A DNA stretch of 58,986 bases from an uncultured Eubacteriales bacterium. Its GTDB lineage: Bacteria > Bacillota > Clostridia > Christensenellales > CAG-917. The notes under the pieces were generated by a model that did not search any database, had not been told where the DNA came from, and saw nothing but the letters and a program-made list of their open reading frames with translations. Within the stretch, counting starts at the first letter, position 1. The number at the start of each line of letters is the position of its first letter. The stretch lies in NCBI GenBank assembly GCA_900547975.1, contig URIX01000006.1:1-58986 (forward strand), read 5' to 3'. The position numbers were made by a program, and so were the translations under genes. Shown here in pieces: positions 16,691 to 24,257 of this stretch.

Positions 16691-17516
16691 CAAAGAGCGG
16701 TTCTATTGGCTCAAACTCAAACGCGATTTTTTCAAACGGCACGATATTCAAATCATCGAAGCAATGCCGAACGGGAAAGACTATGTGCTGTTCTACCTCA
16801 AACTGATGGTTGAAAGCATAGACCACGAGGGTGAACTTCGATTCAGCGACACGATACCGTACAACGAGCAAATGCTCTCGGTGGTAACAAACACGAACAT
16901 TGACATCGTAAGAAGCGCAATCAAGTTGCTGACAGAACTAAAATTTGTGGAAATTCTGGACGATAAAACACTGTATCTAAAAGAGGTAAAGCCGCTTATT
17001 GAAAGTCAAACAGTAGGTGCGGAAAGGCGAAAACTACAACGCAAGAAAAAGGCTGCAAGGCTAACGGGTGACAAAACGGCGACAAATGTCGCCCAAATGT
17101 CACCCACTTGTCACCCACTTGTCACCCTAATGTCACCCACAAAAGAGAATAAGAACGAAAAGAAAAGCGGTGCAAAAGAAAAGTTAGAACAAGAGAAAAC
17201 TTGTTTGTTAAAGATATTAAAAAATAGAGATTCAATCGCGAGCGTATGCGAGATGTGCAAAAACAATCCTCGTTTTTCAGAAATCAACGATGAAGTGCTT
17301 GAATCCCTTGCATATGCAGGAAGCGAGATAGAAACTTTGAACTTTGGCGACAGGACGGTTTGTAGAGAAGATTTTGAACGGCTCATAACAAAGCCGCACG
17401 GATTTGACGGGAATATGCTTGTTGAAACAGCAAATGCTGTGTTGGCTTGCAAGGAAACAATAAAAGACCGTCGCTACTACATTCTCGGCATAATAGTGAA
17501 TCGCTTTATGCGATAG
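16677..17516 (+). CDS. Phage replisome organiser (initiator)
   Basis: This 279-residue protein has the phage replisome-organiser N-terminal domain (RFYWLKLKRDFFKRHDIQIIEAMPNG as its start, residues 6-115), which binds the phage origin. A short basic linker (KLQRKKKAARL) follows. The segment at residues 135-156 is encoded by five tandem 11-bp iterons. The C-terminal 100 residues are a helical domain that would contact host replication proteins. No phage DnaC-like loader gene follows, so host helicase loading is likely used. Confidence 0.85.
   Translation: MAEYNKERFYWLKLKRDFFKRHDIQIIEAMPNGKDYVLFYLKLMVESIDHEGELRFSDTIPYNEQMLSVVTNTNIDIVRSAIKLLTELKFVEILDDKTLYLKEVKPLIESQTVGAERRKLQRKKKAARLTGDKTATNVAQMSPTCHPLVTLMSPTKENKNEKKSGAKEKLEQEKTCLLKILKNRDSIASVCEMCKNNPRFSEINDEVLESLAYAGSEIETLNFGDRTVCREDFERLITKPHGFDGNMLVETANAVLACKETIKDRRYYILGIIVNRFMR
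17086..17140. repeat. Five tandem 11-bp iterons, putative phage replication origin
   Basis: Five contiguous 11-mers (17086, 17097, 17108, 17119, 17130) share the core TGTC(A/G)CCC with an A or T before it. They lie inside the initiator gene, as in lambda O and lactococcal replisome organisers. Just upstream GGGTGACAAAAC is an inverted partial copy. The downstream region is A-rich, as expected of an unwinding element. Confidence 0.75.
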
Positions 17517-17524
17517 AGGTGGAT

Positions 17525-17725
17525 ATGAAAAACAACGTTAAAGCAAATATCTTACTGGCATTCGCCGCAATCTTGCTTATCGGCGTTGTGGTGAGCGGGG
17601 TGCTTGCAATGGTCGGTGTTATCCCGAAAGACAAGATATGGATACCGTTCATCGCATTTATAGGCGGCGACGTGATGTTGATAACAACGCTTTTAATAGC
17701 ACTTGAAAAGATGGACGACGAGTAA
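17525..17725 (+). CDS. Small two-helix membrane protein
   Basis: This 66-residue protein has two membrane segments, residues 9-30 (ILLAFAAILLIGVVVSGVLA) and 38-58 (WIPFIAFIGGDVMLITTLLI), joined by a short IPKDK loop, with an acidic C terminus. The start at 17525 is the first ATG after a GAGGTG site. It sits in the early operon. Function is unknown; exclusion or regulatory roles are possible. Confidence 0.65.
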   Translation: MKNNVKANILLAFAAILLIGVVVSGVLAMVGVIPKDKIWIPFIAFIGGDVMLITTLLIALEKMDDE

Positions 17726-17736
17726 GGGGGTACGAG

Positions 17737-18183
17737 ATGGAATATCAAAGACGAAAACCGAGCCGAAACGAGCAGTCGCTTAAAGCGGAAAACGAGTTGA
17801 ACGGATACCGTGCGAGGGTTGCGCAGATAATGCGATTGAAAGACCGTCGGCGAGAGATAGAGACAAACTATGCGGCAATCCGATGTATCGATTACAGCAA
17901 GTTGCGAGTTCAGGGCGGCGCACCGTTCAATGCTATGGTTGACACCGCAGTGCAGTGGGCAGACCTTGAAAAGAAGATTGACGACCTAATTCACCAAAAC
18001 GAACAAGAACTGCTGATGATTGAATACAAACTCGGCAAACTGACCGAACGAGAACAAACCGTGCTATTCAAGTACTACATAGAGGCACGAACGCTATTGC
18101 AAATCGCCGCCGCTATGAATTACAGCATTGACGGTATCAAGAAAATCAAGCACCACGCGTTGCTCAAATACGCGGAACTATAA
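17737..18183 (+). CDS. Sigma-like/ArpU-RinA-type phage regulator (tentative)
   Basis: This 148-residue protein has a helical N-terminal half and a C-terminal sigma-region-4-like helix-turn-helix: KLTEREQTVLFKYYIE, then TLLQIAAAMNYSIDGIKKIKHHAL. This matches phage late-gene activators of the ArpU/RinA type. It probably switches on late transcription, although it lies some 6.6 kb before the terminase genes. GGGGGT precedes the start. Confidence 0.65.
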   Translation: MEYQRRKPSRNEQSLKAENELNGYRARVAQIMRLKDRRREIETNYAAIRCIDYSKLRVQGGAPFNAMVDTAVQWADLEKKIDDLIHQNEQELLMIEYKLGKLTEREQTVLFKYYIEARTLLQIAAAMNYSIDGIKKIKHHALLKYAEL

Positions 18184-18203
18184 ACGACAGAGAGGAAAAT
18201 AAA

Positions 18204-18518
18204 ATGTTTGAAATCGACATCATTGAAAGAACAAACAAAGACGACGAGAAAGCATGTCAAGTTGTATGTGCTGAAAGTGAGGCATTTATGTTGGGTTTCC
18301 AACGTCCCGACAGCGACGGCGCAAGGATTGTATTCGGCATAAACGCCAGGTCGCCGCGAGAGATTGCCGGACTTTTTGCGACAATACTCAAGCAAATGGA
18401 CGATTTTTGCGAAAACCACCCCGCCGTTGGTGTTTTGTACAACGCATACAAACTGCAAAAGTTCACCGATCAACTTGGAGCATTTCTTGAAGAAAAAGAA
18501 CAGCCGAGGGAAGAATGA
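18204..18518 (+). CDS. Hypothetical early phage protein
   Basis: This 104-residue acidic protein starts MFEIDIIERTNKDDEKAC; residues 20-50 look like beta strands and 50-100 like two helices. No family is recognised. It overlaps the methyltransferase start as ATGA, so its translation is coupled to that gene. A role with the methyltransferase is only a guess from position. Confidence 0.55.
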   Translation: MFEIDIIERTNKDDEKACQVVCAESEAFMLGFQRPDSDGARIVFGINARSPREIAGLFATILKQMDDFCENHPAVGVLYNAYKLQKFTDQLGAFLEEKEQPREE

Positions 18519-19546
18519 CACAAATATCACTATTTGACGGCGATACACCGTTGAAAATTACAAAGCCGATACGATTGATTGAACTGTTTGCAGGATATGG
18601 CAGTCAATCACTTGCGTTGAAGTATCTGAAAGTGCCGTTTGAGCATTGGAAGATATGCGAGTGGGCGGTGAAATCGATACAGGCGTATAAAAACTTGCAC
18701 TTTGGAGATGACACTTGCGACTATTCAAAAGCGTATTCGGTAGACGAACTCATCGAGATGTTGCTTGCAAAAGGCATATCTGCTGACTACAACGCACCGA
18801 TGACAAGAGAGCAAATCAAGAGAATGGGTGAGCAAAAGATACGCACAGCATATAACAACATCATTGCGACCAACAACCTTGTGAGTGTCTGCAATGCCCA
18901 CGCACAAGACTTCGAGATACAAGATACCGACAATTACACCTACATTATGACCTACTCGTTCCCTTGTCAAGACCTTTCAAAAGCGGGCAACGGCGCAGGA
19001 ATGGCAAAGGGGAGTGGAACACGTAGCGGTATGCTGTGGGAAGTCGAGAGAATACTTGATGAGTGCAATGGCAATCTTCCGCAAATCTTGCTTTTGGAAA
19101 ACGTCCCCGATGTTATCGGCGCAAACAATGTTAAACACTTTGCACAATGGGTGAAGAAACTTGAACAACTCGGTTATACGAGCAAATGGCAATGCTTGAA
19201 CGCAAAAGACTACGGTGTGCCACAAAATCGTGACAGGTGCTTTATGGTATCTTGGCTTGGCAATCACTACTATGACTTCCCAACACCGATAAAACTCGAA
19301 AAGCGGCTCAAAGATGTTCTTGAAACAAATGTCGATAAAAAGTATTATCTGTCCGGGAAAATTCTTGAAAGTTATGCCGAGTCAAATAGAAAAAACATCA
19401 TAAATTGCGAAGTCGTCGGGAATCTCAAAGACAAACGCTACAACGAAATGACAAGTCGAGTATATTCCCCGAATGCACTCGCCCCGACAATCAGAACAAT
19501 GAGCGGCGGTGGCGCAGAGCCAAAAATCATTATGGGGGGGGGGTGA
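18515..19546 (+). CDS. DNA cytosine-5 methyltransferase, N-terminal part ending in a G tract
   Basis: This 343-residue reading frame carries C5-methyltransferase motifs I (LFAGYGSQSLAL), IV (SFPCQDLSKAG, catalytic Cys), VI (LLENVPDV) and VIII (QNRDRCFM). It then enters the recognition domain (RVYSPNALAPTIRTMSGGG). It ends at TGA directly after a run of ten Gs (19534-19543). Motif X, required to close the cofactor site, is only in the next frame at 19551-20096. Deleting one G would join both into a 526-residue enzyme. This is either an OFF state of a phase-variable gene, a split enzyme, or a sequencing error. Confidence 0.85.
   Translation: MTQISLFDGDTPLKITKPIRLIELFAGYGSQSLALKYLKVPFEHWKICEWAVKSIQAYKNLHFGDDTCDYSKAYSVDELIEMLLAKGISADYNAPMTREQIKRMGEQKIRTAYNNIIATNNLVSVCNAHAQDFEIQDTDNYTYIMTYSFPCQDLSKAGNGAGMAKGSGTRSGMLWEVERILDECNGNLPQILLLENVPDVIGANNVKHFAQWVKKLEQLGYTSKWQCLNAKDYGVPQNRDRCFMVSWLGNHYYDFPTPIKLEKRLKDVLETNVDKKYYLSGKILESYAESNRKNIINCEVVGNLKDKRYNEMTSRVYSPNALAPTIRTMSGGGAEPKIIMGGG
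19534..19543 (+). repeat. G10 homopolymer inside the methyltransferase gene
   Basis: Ten consecutive Gs are followed by TGA. With ten Gs the first frame stops here; with nine (or twelve) it continues into the frame that holds motif X. The tract also sits 7 bases before ATG 19551 and could act as a strong ribosome site for the second half. Confidence 0.8.
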
Positions 19547-19550
19547 AGAT

Positions 19551-20096
19551 ATGAACCAAATCGAAAAAGAAATATTGGCAGTTGACGGCTTCAATCAATC
19601 AATCCGTGCCGACCAAACGTGCTTTGGAACTATAACAAGAAACGCAGGCGCAGACCTTAAAAGGAATGGACAAGGTTGTATTGAAATAGTGAGCAGGGCG
19701 CACGGTAGCAACAAAGGCGGTGTAGTAAAAAGCGACATATTCCCGACCGTGAGAAAGGCGGCGACAATGGACGGAAACACGGGAATTGTACAACCTGTGA
19801 TAGGTGCGTTTAGAGGATGTAATCCCGATAATCCATCAGATCGAACGCCCGGGGCACCCACAGAGCAAAGACTTGAAATCAATTCAAGAAATCTATCCAA
19901 CACACTAACGACGGTTCAAAAAAGACAATTACGGATTCGGAAACTTACACCGAAAGAGTGCGGACGGCTTATGGGGGTGCGTGACGATGACATAGACACG
20001 ATGTCGGTCAATCAAAGCAACTCGTCTCTTTACCATCTATTCGGTGACAGTATCGTTGTTGATGTGCTTATGGCAATATTCAAACAGATGATTTAG
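19551..20096 (+). CDS. DNA cytosine-5 methyltransferase, C-terminal part (motifs IX-X)
   Basis: The frame from ATG 19551 (MNQIEKEIL) gives 181 residues. It contains recognition-domain-like repeats (GSNKGGVV and PTVRKAATMDGN), then RKLTPKECGRLMGVRDDDID, and ends with motif X-like FGDSIVVDVLMAIF, where Asp replaces the usual Asn. It cannot catalyse methylation alone because motifs I-VIII are in the upstream frame. The GGGGTGA just upstream would allow separate translation. The frame is also open through the G tract back to 19509, which is why a one-base shift restores a full enzyme. Confidence 0.8.
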   Translation: MNQIEKEILAVDGFNQSIRADQTCFGTITRNAGADLKRNGQGCIEIVSRAHGSNKGGVVKSDIFPTVRKAATMDGNTGIVQPVIGAFRGCNPDNPSDRTPGAPTEQRLEINSRNLSNTLTTVQKRQLRIRKLTPKECGRLMGVRDDDIDTMSVNQSNSSLYHLFGDSIVVDVLMAIFKQMI

Positions 20097-20104
20097 GAGA
20101 TACG

Positions 20105-20311
20105 ATGACGATTCAAGAGTACAAACAGCAACTATACGATGCGTGCAGGGAACACATCTTCCTTGCACAGCAGGCTCTCGACCGATATGCCACAGCAAAG
20201 ACCGACCGAGAGCGAGAATATGCAAAAATAGACAACTTACAACACCTTGCCGCTCACAACGCTTTGCAGTGGGCATTGTACAAGGCGAGCGAACTTGAAA
20301 GGAGAGAATGA
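20105..20311 (+). CDS. Small helical phage protein, unknown
   Basis: This 68-residue protein is predicted all-helical and charged (EYKQQLYDACREHIFLAQQALD). It follows the methyltransferase by 8 bases with AGGAGA upstream. It overlaps the next gene. No family is recognised. Confidence 0.55.
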   Translation: MTIQEYKQQLYDACREHIFLAQQALDRYATAKTDREREYAKIDNLQHLAAHNALQWALYKASELERRE

Positions 20312-20313
20312 TT

Positions 20314-20676
20314 ATGGACAAAGATAAAATCAAATTTGAAATTTCGGATATACACAAACGCTTGGATAAACAAAGAGAGTTTTTTGAATCTATATTGACG
20401 GCACACCAGAATGAACTCATACGCTTGAATAGCAAAATTGAGAGCCTATCATATTGGGTCGATTGTGCACAAAAAGACATTAGAAAATATGTTTGCAAAT
20501 CCGTTTCATCCAAAAAAGCAGAAGCAAACTCGGATAGAGACTCTACGTTGTTTAACAGCGTATGTAAAAACGCCATAGAGGTACGTTATGAAAGTGGCAA
20601 ATTTACTTTTGTAATAACACTAGACGGGATTAAAAACGCCATTAACGATATGGCGGTAAAAGGAGAACAATTATGA
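20314..20676 (+). CDS. Coiled-coil phage protein, unknown
   Basis: The protein is about 120 residues. Residues 1-55 form a coiled coil (SDIHKRLDKQREFFESI, then NELIRLNSKIESL), and the C-terminal part has beta-rich EVRYESGKFTFVITLDGI. ATG 20314 is preferred over 20308 because GGAGAG ends too close to the earlier ATG. It overlaps the next gene as ATGA. Confidence 0.55.
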   Translation: MDKDKIKFEISDIHKRLDKQREFFESILTAHQNELIRLNSKIESLSYWVDCAQKDIRKYVCKSVSSKKAEANSDRDSTLFNSVCKNAIEVRYESGKFTFVITLDGIKNAINDMAVKGEQL

Positions 20677-20945
20677 AATTTAGAATAACAGCGACATCGT
20701 GTTGGGGCAAAGATGGCAGGATGATTGAACTCTACCCATTTTTGAAAGATAAAGTAAAAATGAAGCAACTAACTACAACGGAAAAAACTCTATATGGTTC
20801 TTTCACATATACTCGTGAGGAATATTTTATAGAGATTGCAACACTTGAAGAACTTATAGAACTTGCCAATATGAGCGTTGGAGAAATCATAATACTAACC
20901 GATGATGAACCTGAGATTGAAATCTATGACTGTTATAGGGAGTGA
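20673..20945 (+). CDS. Small duplicated phage protein, copy 1
   Basis: This 90-residue protein starts MKFRITATSCWGKDG and contains YPFLKDKVKM, FIEIATLEELIELANM and a C-terminal EIYDCYRE. It is clearly paralogous to the 86-residue protein at 23694-23954 over its full length. No family is recognised. GGAG precedes the start, which overlaps the previous stop. Confidence 0.65.
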   Translation: MKFRITATSCWGKDGRMIELYPFLKDKVKMKQLTTTEKTLYGSFTYTREEYFIEIATLEELIELANMSVGEIIILTDDEPEIEIYDCYRE

Positions 20946-20948
20946 CTT

Positions 20949-21224
20949 ATGATTTACGGACGAGAGAAAGCAAAAGTGCCTGTTACGGTGATAAACACAC
21001 CGATAATGCCCAAAGTCGGAATGGAAGATGACGGCAAATGGCAGTATGTGCATAAAACACTTGTCGATTGGGTGCGAGAGCAAGACAAGCGCACGGAACA
21101 GCAAATATTAAAGGAAGTTATCGATTGGGCAATAGAACACAACATCGGCACGGTGTACTTGATAGACGAAGAATTTGTCAAGACTGCACTGCTCAACGAG
21201 ATTGAAAGGAGAAATAAAGAATGA
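20949..21224 (+). CDS. Hypothetical phage protein
   Basis: This 91-residue protein starts MIYGREKAKVPVTVINTPIM. Its C-terminal half (TEQQILKEVIDWAIEHN, then IDEEFVKTALLNEIERR) is helical. No family is recognised. It overlaps the following gene as ATGA in the accessory cluster of the prophage. Confidence 0.5.
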   Translation: MIYGREKAKVPVTVINTPIMPKVGMEDDGKWQYVHKTLVDWVREQDKRTEQQILKEVIDWAIEHNIGTVYLIDEEFVKTALLNEIERRNKE

Positions 21225-21424
21225 GAGCAATGACTAAAATAACCGAGTTAGAAAAAAAATGCGGCACATTTCGCGAATTTTGCAAAATAAACGGATTAAA
21301 TGATGGCGATTATTACAGCGCACTCGACTATATCGATTATTGTAACGGATTATCAAGGTCGGATATTTTGAAAATCACGCAAAAATATGAGCCAAATTTC
21401 AAAAGTGAAGATTTAGGATTTTGA
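21221..21424 (+). CDS. Small phage protein, unknown
   Basis: This 67-residue protein has KKCGTFREFCKINGLNDGDYY and a helical C terminus. AGGAG lies 8 bases before ATG 21221; ATG 21230 is an alternative. No family is recognised. Confidence 0.5.
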   Translation: MRAMTKITELEKKCGTFREFCKINGLNDGDYYSALDYIDYCNGLSRSDILKITQKYEPNFKSEDLGF

Positions 21425-21460
21425 AAAATCGAACAGTAATATTGTGAGGTGAAAAGAACA

Positions 21461-21886
21461 ATGAGCAGAGAGATACTTTTTAGGGGCAAATGTATAAAAA
21501 ATGGGGCTTGGGTAGAAGGTTGTCTTGTGAGAGGGAAAGATTATTTTTATGAAACTGAAATGACCACTATATTCTCAACCGGCACAATTTTTTACCCGCA
21601 CACCGAAACATCAGGATATGACAGGGTTATCACCGACACAGTCGGACAATTTACGGGGTTTTGTGACAATAAGGGCAACAAGATTTTTGAGGACGACATT
21701 GTCGTTTTTGACGAGGCAGAAGCCCCCGATACGGAACATGCAGTTGTCGTGTTCGATGATGGCAAGTTCAAATTGAAATACTGCAATTATGGCTATATGG
21801 ACGATTTAGATGGGGTAACGGCAAAAAGACAAATTATAATCGGGAATATACACGATAATCCCGAAATGTGCGAGGTGAAACAATGA
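21461..21886 (+). CDS. YopX-family phage protein
   Basis: This 141-residue protein begins with the YopX hallmark REILFRGKC and continues with GAWVEGCLVRG, TVGQFTGFCDNKGNKIFEDDIV and the terminal IIIGNIHDNPEM. YopX proteins are common in Gram-positive phages and have no settled role. Start 21461 was chosen over GTG 21449 because GAGGTG lies just before it. It overlaps the ASCH-like gene by 4 bases. Confidence 0.88.
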   Translation: MSREILFRGKCIKNGAWVEGCLVRGKDYFYETEMTTIFSTGTIFYPHTETSGYDRVITDTVGQFTGFCDNKGNKIFEDDIVVFDEAEAPDTEHAVVVFDDGKFKLKYCNYGYMDDLDGVTAKRQIIIGNIHDNPEMCEVKQ

Positions 21887-22368
21887 AAACAATTTTAATG
21901 TCAATTAAAGCGAGGCATAATCGCAATATTGAAAGCGGTTTGAAAAAATCCGAATTAAGGTTGAAACCGCCGACGTGTGAATTACCATTTAAGGTTCTGA
22001 CTTATGAAAGTGGTTTTGACGGTCGGCATAAGGTGGTAAACGAATGGATCTGCGACAATATAATACAGTGGCGTATTTGCGTAGGAATACCTGCTCATTT
22101 ACCGAAAGCAGCTTGCGTTTCCGCAGAGGAAATACGGGAATATAGTGGTAAAAACTATAAAGATGTTTCCGAAATGCGAATAACAAATCTTAAAATCTAC
22201 GACAAACCGAAAGAGTTGAGCGAGTTTTATAAGAAGAAAACGTGCAATTCGTGTAAGAAATCGGGGTATGTAAGCACCGCTTGTATGTATGACGAAGATT
22301 GTAAAGTGCCTATGCCGATAACTCGTGCCCCGCAAAGTTGGTGTTATGTGGAGGAGTTGGAAGAATGA
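21883..22368 (+). CDS. ASCH/PUA-like domain phage protein
   Basis: The start MKTILMSIKARHNRNIESGLKKSELR resembles the ASCH pattern (SIKPxYxxxIxxGxKxxExR), and LPFKVLTYESG continues it; these domains are thought to bind RNA or modified bases. The C-terminal half holds four cysteines (CNSCKKSGYVSTACMYDEDC) in a possible zinc site. The protein is 161 residues. The start at 21883 overlaps YopX as ATGA. Function in the phage is unknown. Confidence 0.65.
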   Translation: MKTILMSIKARHNRNIESGLKKSELRLKPPTCELPFKVLTYESGFDGRHKVVNEWICDNIIQWRICVGIPAHLPKAACVSAEEIREYSGKNYKDVSEMRITNLKIYDKPKELSEFYKKKTCNSCKKSGYVSTACMYDEDCKVPMPITRAPQSWCYVEELEE

Positions 22369-22547
22369 CAATCAAAAACGACTTCCCTTGCAAGAACTGC
22401 CCGAATAAAGGCTGTGGCGCATATCACGACGTGTGCGAAGCGTACCAAGCGTTCAGGCAGAAGCGTGCAACGAGCAAAAGCGAAGACGCAAAGACGAGAT
22501 TCGTCGCAAATCACGCACCTTACAGGATTAGGCGGATGGTGAAATAA
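22365..22547 (+). CDS. Small Cys-rich phage protein
   Basis: This 60-residue protein has CKNCPNKGCGAYHDVC near the N terminus, a probable zinc-binding knuckle, followed by a basic tail. The pattern is common in small phage accessory proteins. The start at 22365 overlaps the previous stop as ATGA. Confidence 0.6.
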   Translation: MTIKNDFPCKNCPNKGCGAYHDVCEAYQAFRQKRATSKSEDAKTRFVANHAPYRIRRMVK

Positions 22548-22563
22548 AAAATAAGGAGAGCGT

Positions 22564-23289
22564 ATGAAAACTGAACAAGAACAAATCAAAGAAATAGCAG
22601 ATGTATTGTGCGATTATTGCAAAAACAATACAAAGATAGGAGAGCCTTGTAAATCAAGTAATGGCACATATATATGTACAAGCGAGATACGGAGAGCGAC
22701 AGCCATTGTGCAAGCAGGCTACGGCGATGTTTCCGAGTACAAAGCCGAGATTGAGCGGTTGGAAGAAAAATGCGAAGAACTCCGTAATGAAAAGTGGGAC
22801 GCACAAGACGACCTCGATTGTTATTGTGACGAAATGCCTGATAAAATCAAGCAAGCACAAATAGATGTTCTAAACAAGGCGAAAGAGAAGTTGGATAGCG
22901 CACCGAATGGTTGGACAATGACCACGATGACAAAAGACGAGATTATGAAAGCGTATGAAAATTGTGCATCTGCAAATGATTGTAGTAGTTGCAATGATTG
23001 TTCAGATTGTGCAAATTGCGCAAGTGCGGCGGCACTCGCACTCATAACCGAACAAGAAAAATCAATACAAGTGGCGCAAGACAGTATACTATCTTTGGCG
23101 CAACAAAATCAAGAATATCGAGAGCAACAAGTCAAGCAAGCTAAAATCGATGTGCTTAATGAATTGAAAAAGAAAACTCATAACTATTATCCAAGTATAG
23201 ACAGTTATTGTGTAAGTCAACACGTAGTTCTTGTAAGAGATATTGACGAACTTATTAAGGAGGTAGAAAATGGCGAAGATAAAGGTTGA
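22564..23289 (+). CDS. Coiled-coil, Cys-rich accessory protein
   Basis: This 241-residue protein has an N-terminal Cys pair (CDYCKNN) and coiled coils at about residues 55-110 and 165-210. Between them is a Cys-rich repeat (residues 134-158: CASANDCSSCNDCSDCANC), six to seven cysteines in 20 positions. No family is recognised. It may bind metal or form disulphides. It overlaps the next small gene by 20 bases. Confidence 0.6.
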   Translation: MKTEQEQIKEIADVLCDYCKNNTKIGEPCKSSNGTYICTSEIRRATAIVQAGYGDVSEYKAEIERLEEKCEELRNEKWDAQDDLDCYCDEMPDKIKQAQIDVLNKAKEKLDSAPNGWTMTTMTKDEIMKAYENCASANDCSSCNDCSDCANCASAAALALITEQEKSIQVAQDSILSLAQQNQEYREQQVKQAKIDVLNELKKKTHNYYPSIDSYCVSQHVVLVRDIDELIKEVENGEDKG

Positions 23290-23449
23290 AATCGAAGTCG
23301 AAGTGCCAAGTTGCAGGTACTGTATGCATAGATATGGCAACACGTGCAAACTTTTTGACCGAGAATTAACTTCGTATGGCAATGTCGGAGATGACGATTG
23401 GGGGTATATTCGTTGCGACGAGTGCAAACAAGCGGAGGTGGAAGAATGA
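23270..23449 (+). CDS. 59-residue zinc-ribbon-like phage protein
   Basis: This short frame starts MAKIKVEIEVEVPSCRYC after an AAGGAGG site at 23258-23264. It has CRYCMHRYGNTC and a later CDEC, the arrangement of a small zinc ribbon. It overlaps the previous gene by 20 bases and the next by 4 (ATGA). It is below 60 residues but has a strong ribosome site. Confidence 0.7.
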   Translation: MAKIKVEIEVEVPSCRYCMHRYGNTCKLFDRELTSYGNVGDDDWGYIRCDECKQAEVEE

Positions 23450-23697
23450 CAAATAGAGAACAAATATTAGAAAAGATAGGTGACAGTCTTATAGCGTGTC
23501 AGGTTATTGAAAAAGTCGACTACTACGGGCAACAGGGCTGGTGTATAGTTTACAAATTCAATGGCAAAATCTATCACGATTTCGACGATGCATACAAAGC
23601 CCTGAAAGAATGGCTTGACAAAAAAGCAAAACAGCAAGAAGACAATGATAATAGGACAATACGAATACCAATACTAAAGCAAGAGGTGAAACGATGA
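23446..23697 (+). CDS. Small phage protein, unknown
   Basis: This 83-residue protein starts MTNREQILEKIGDSLIACQV; a beta segment (GWCIVYKFNGKIYHDF) is followed by a helical Lys/Glu-rich end. No family is recognised. It overlaps both neighbours as ATGA. Confidence 0.55.
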   Translation: MTNREQILEKIGDSLIACQVIEKVDYYGQQGWCIVYKFNGKIYHDFDDAYKALKEWLDKKAKQQEDNDNRTIRIPILKQEVKR

Positions 23698-23954
23698 AAT
23701 TTAGAATAACGGCAACTTCGTGTAGTGATGATGTAAACATGCTCAAATACTATCCATTTTTGAAAGATAGGATAAAAATAGAACAAACAACCCAATCAGA
23801 AAAAACCTATTTTGGTATTGTGACCTATACTTACGAAAAGTGTTTTATAGAGATTGCAACACTTGAAGAACTTATTGAACTTAGTAAGATGTGCGGTACA
23901 GAAATTATAATAGCCGACAATGAACTTGAAATCTATGACAGTTACCGCGAGTGA
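23694..23954 (+). CDS. Small duplicated phage protein, copy 2
   Basis: This 86-residue protein (MKFRITATSCSDDVN, YPFLKDRIKIEQ, FIEIATLEELIELSK, EIYDSYRE) is a full-length paralogue of the protein at 20673-20945. Both copies follow a gene whose stop overlaps their ATG. The spread of substitutions across the protein suggests an old duplication or separate acquisition rather than a recent copy. Confidence 0.65.
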   Translation: MKFRITATSCSDDVNMLKYYPFLKDRIKIEQTTQSEKTYFGIVTYTYEKCFIEIATLEELIELSKMCGTEIIIADNELEIYDSYRE

Positions 23955-23976
23955 AAGTCGACTTTTCAGAGGGGAT

Positions 23977-24216
23977 ATGAAAAATACAAAAATAGCGAGA
24001 ATCAAAATTAAAAACGGCAAAACTGTGTTAGAAACGGATGAGGGCATATTTGAGGGAAAACTTATAATCCCCCGAAAATCCGAAAAGGTCTTTCTTGTTT
24101 TTAAGTGCAAGAACAAGAGGGTGACAATAGGTATGACCCACTACCGATATGCAGAGTTGCTCGTATGTGGTTCGATGGCACTCAATATGCAAACAAAGCG
24201 GAAGAATAAAAAATAA
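23977..24216 (+). CDS. Small basic phage protein, unknown
   Basis: This 79-residue Lys-rich protein starts MKNTKIARIKIKNGKTVLET and is mainly beta by pattern. Its C terminus (QTKRKNKK) is strongly basic. GGGGAT precedes ATG 23977. No family is recognised. Confidence 0.5.
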   Translation: MKNTKIARIKIKNGKTVLETDEGIFEGKLIIPRKSEKVFLVFKCKNKRVTIGMTHYRYAELLVCGSMALNMQTKRKNKK

Positions 24217-24257
24217 TAGCCCAAACAACGAATATTTTTTCTAAAAGGAGCGTAAAA

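Noticed and set aside
18515..20096. Restriction-modification system
   Set aside because: No restriction endonuclease gene lies beside the methyltransferase; neighbours are small unrelated phage proteins, so it is treated as a solitary methyltransferase.
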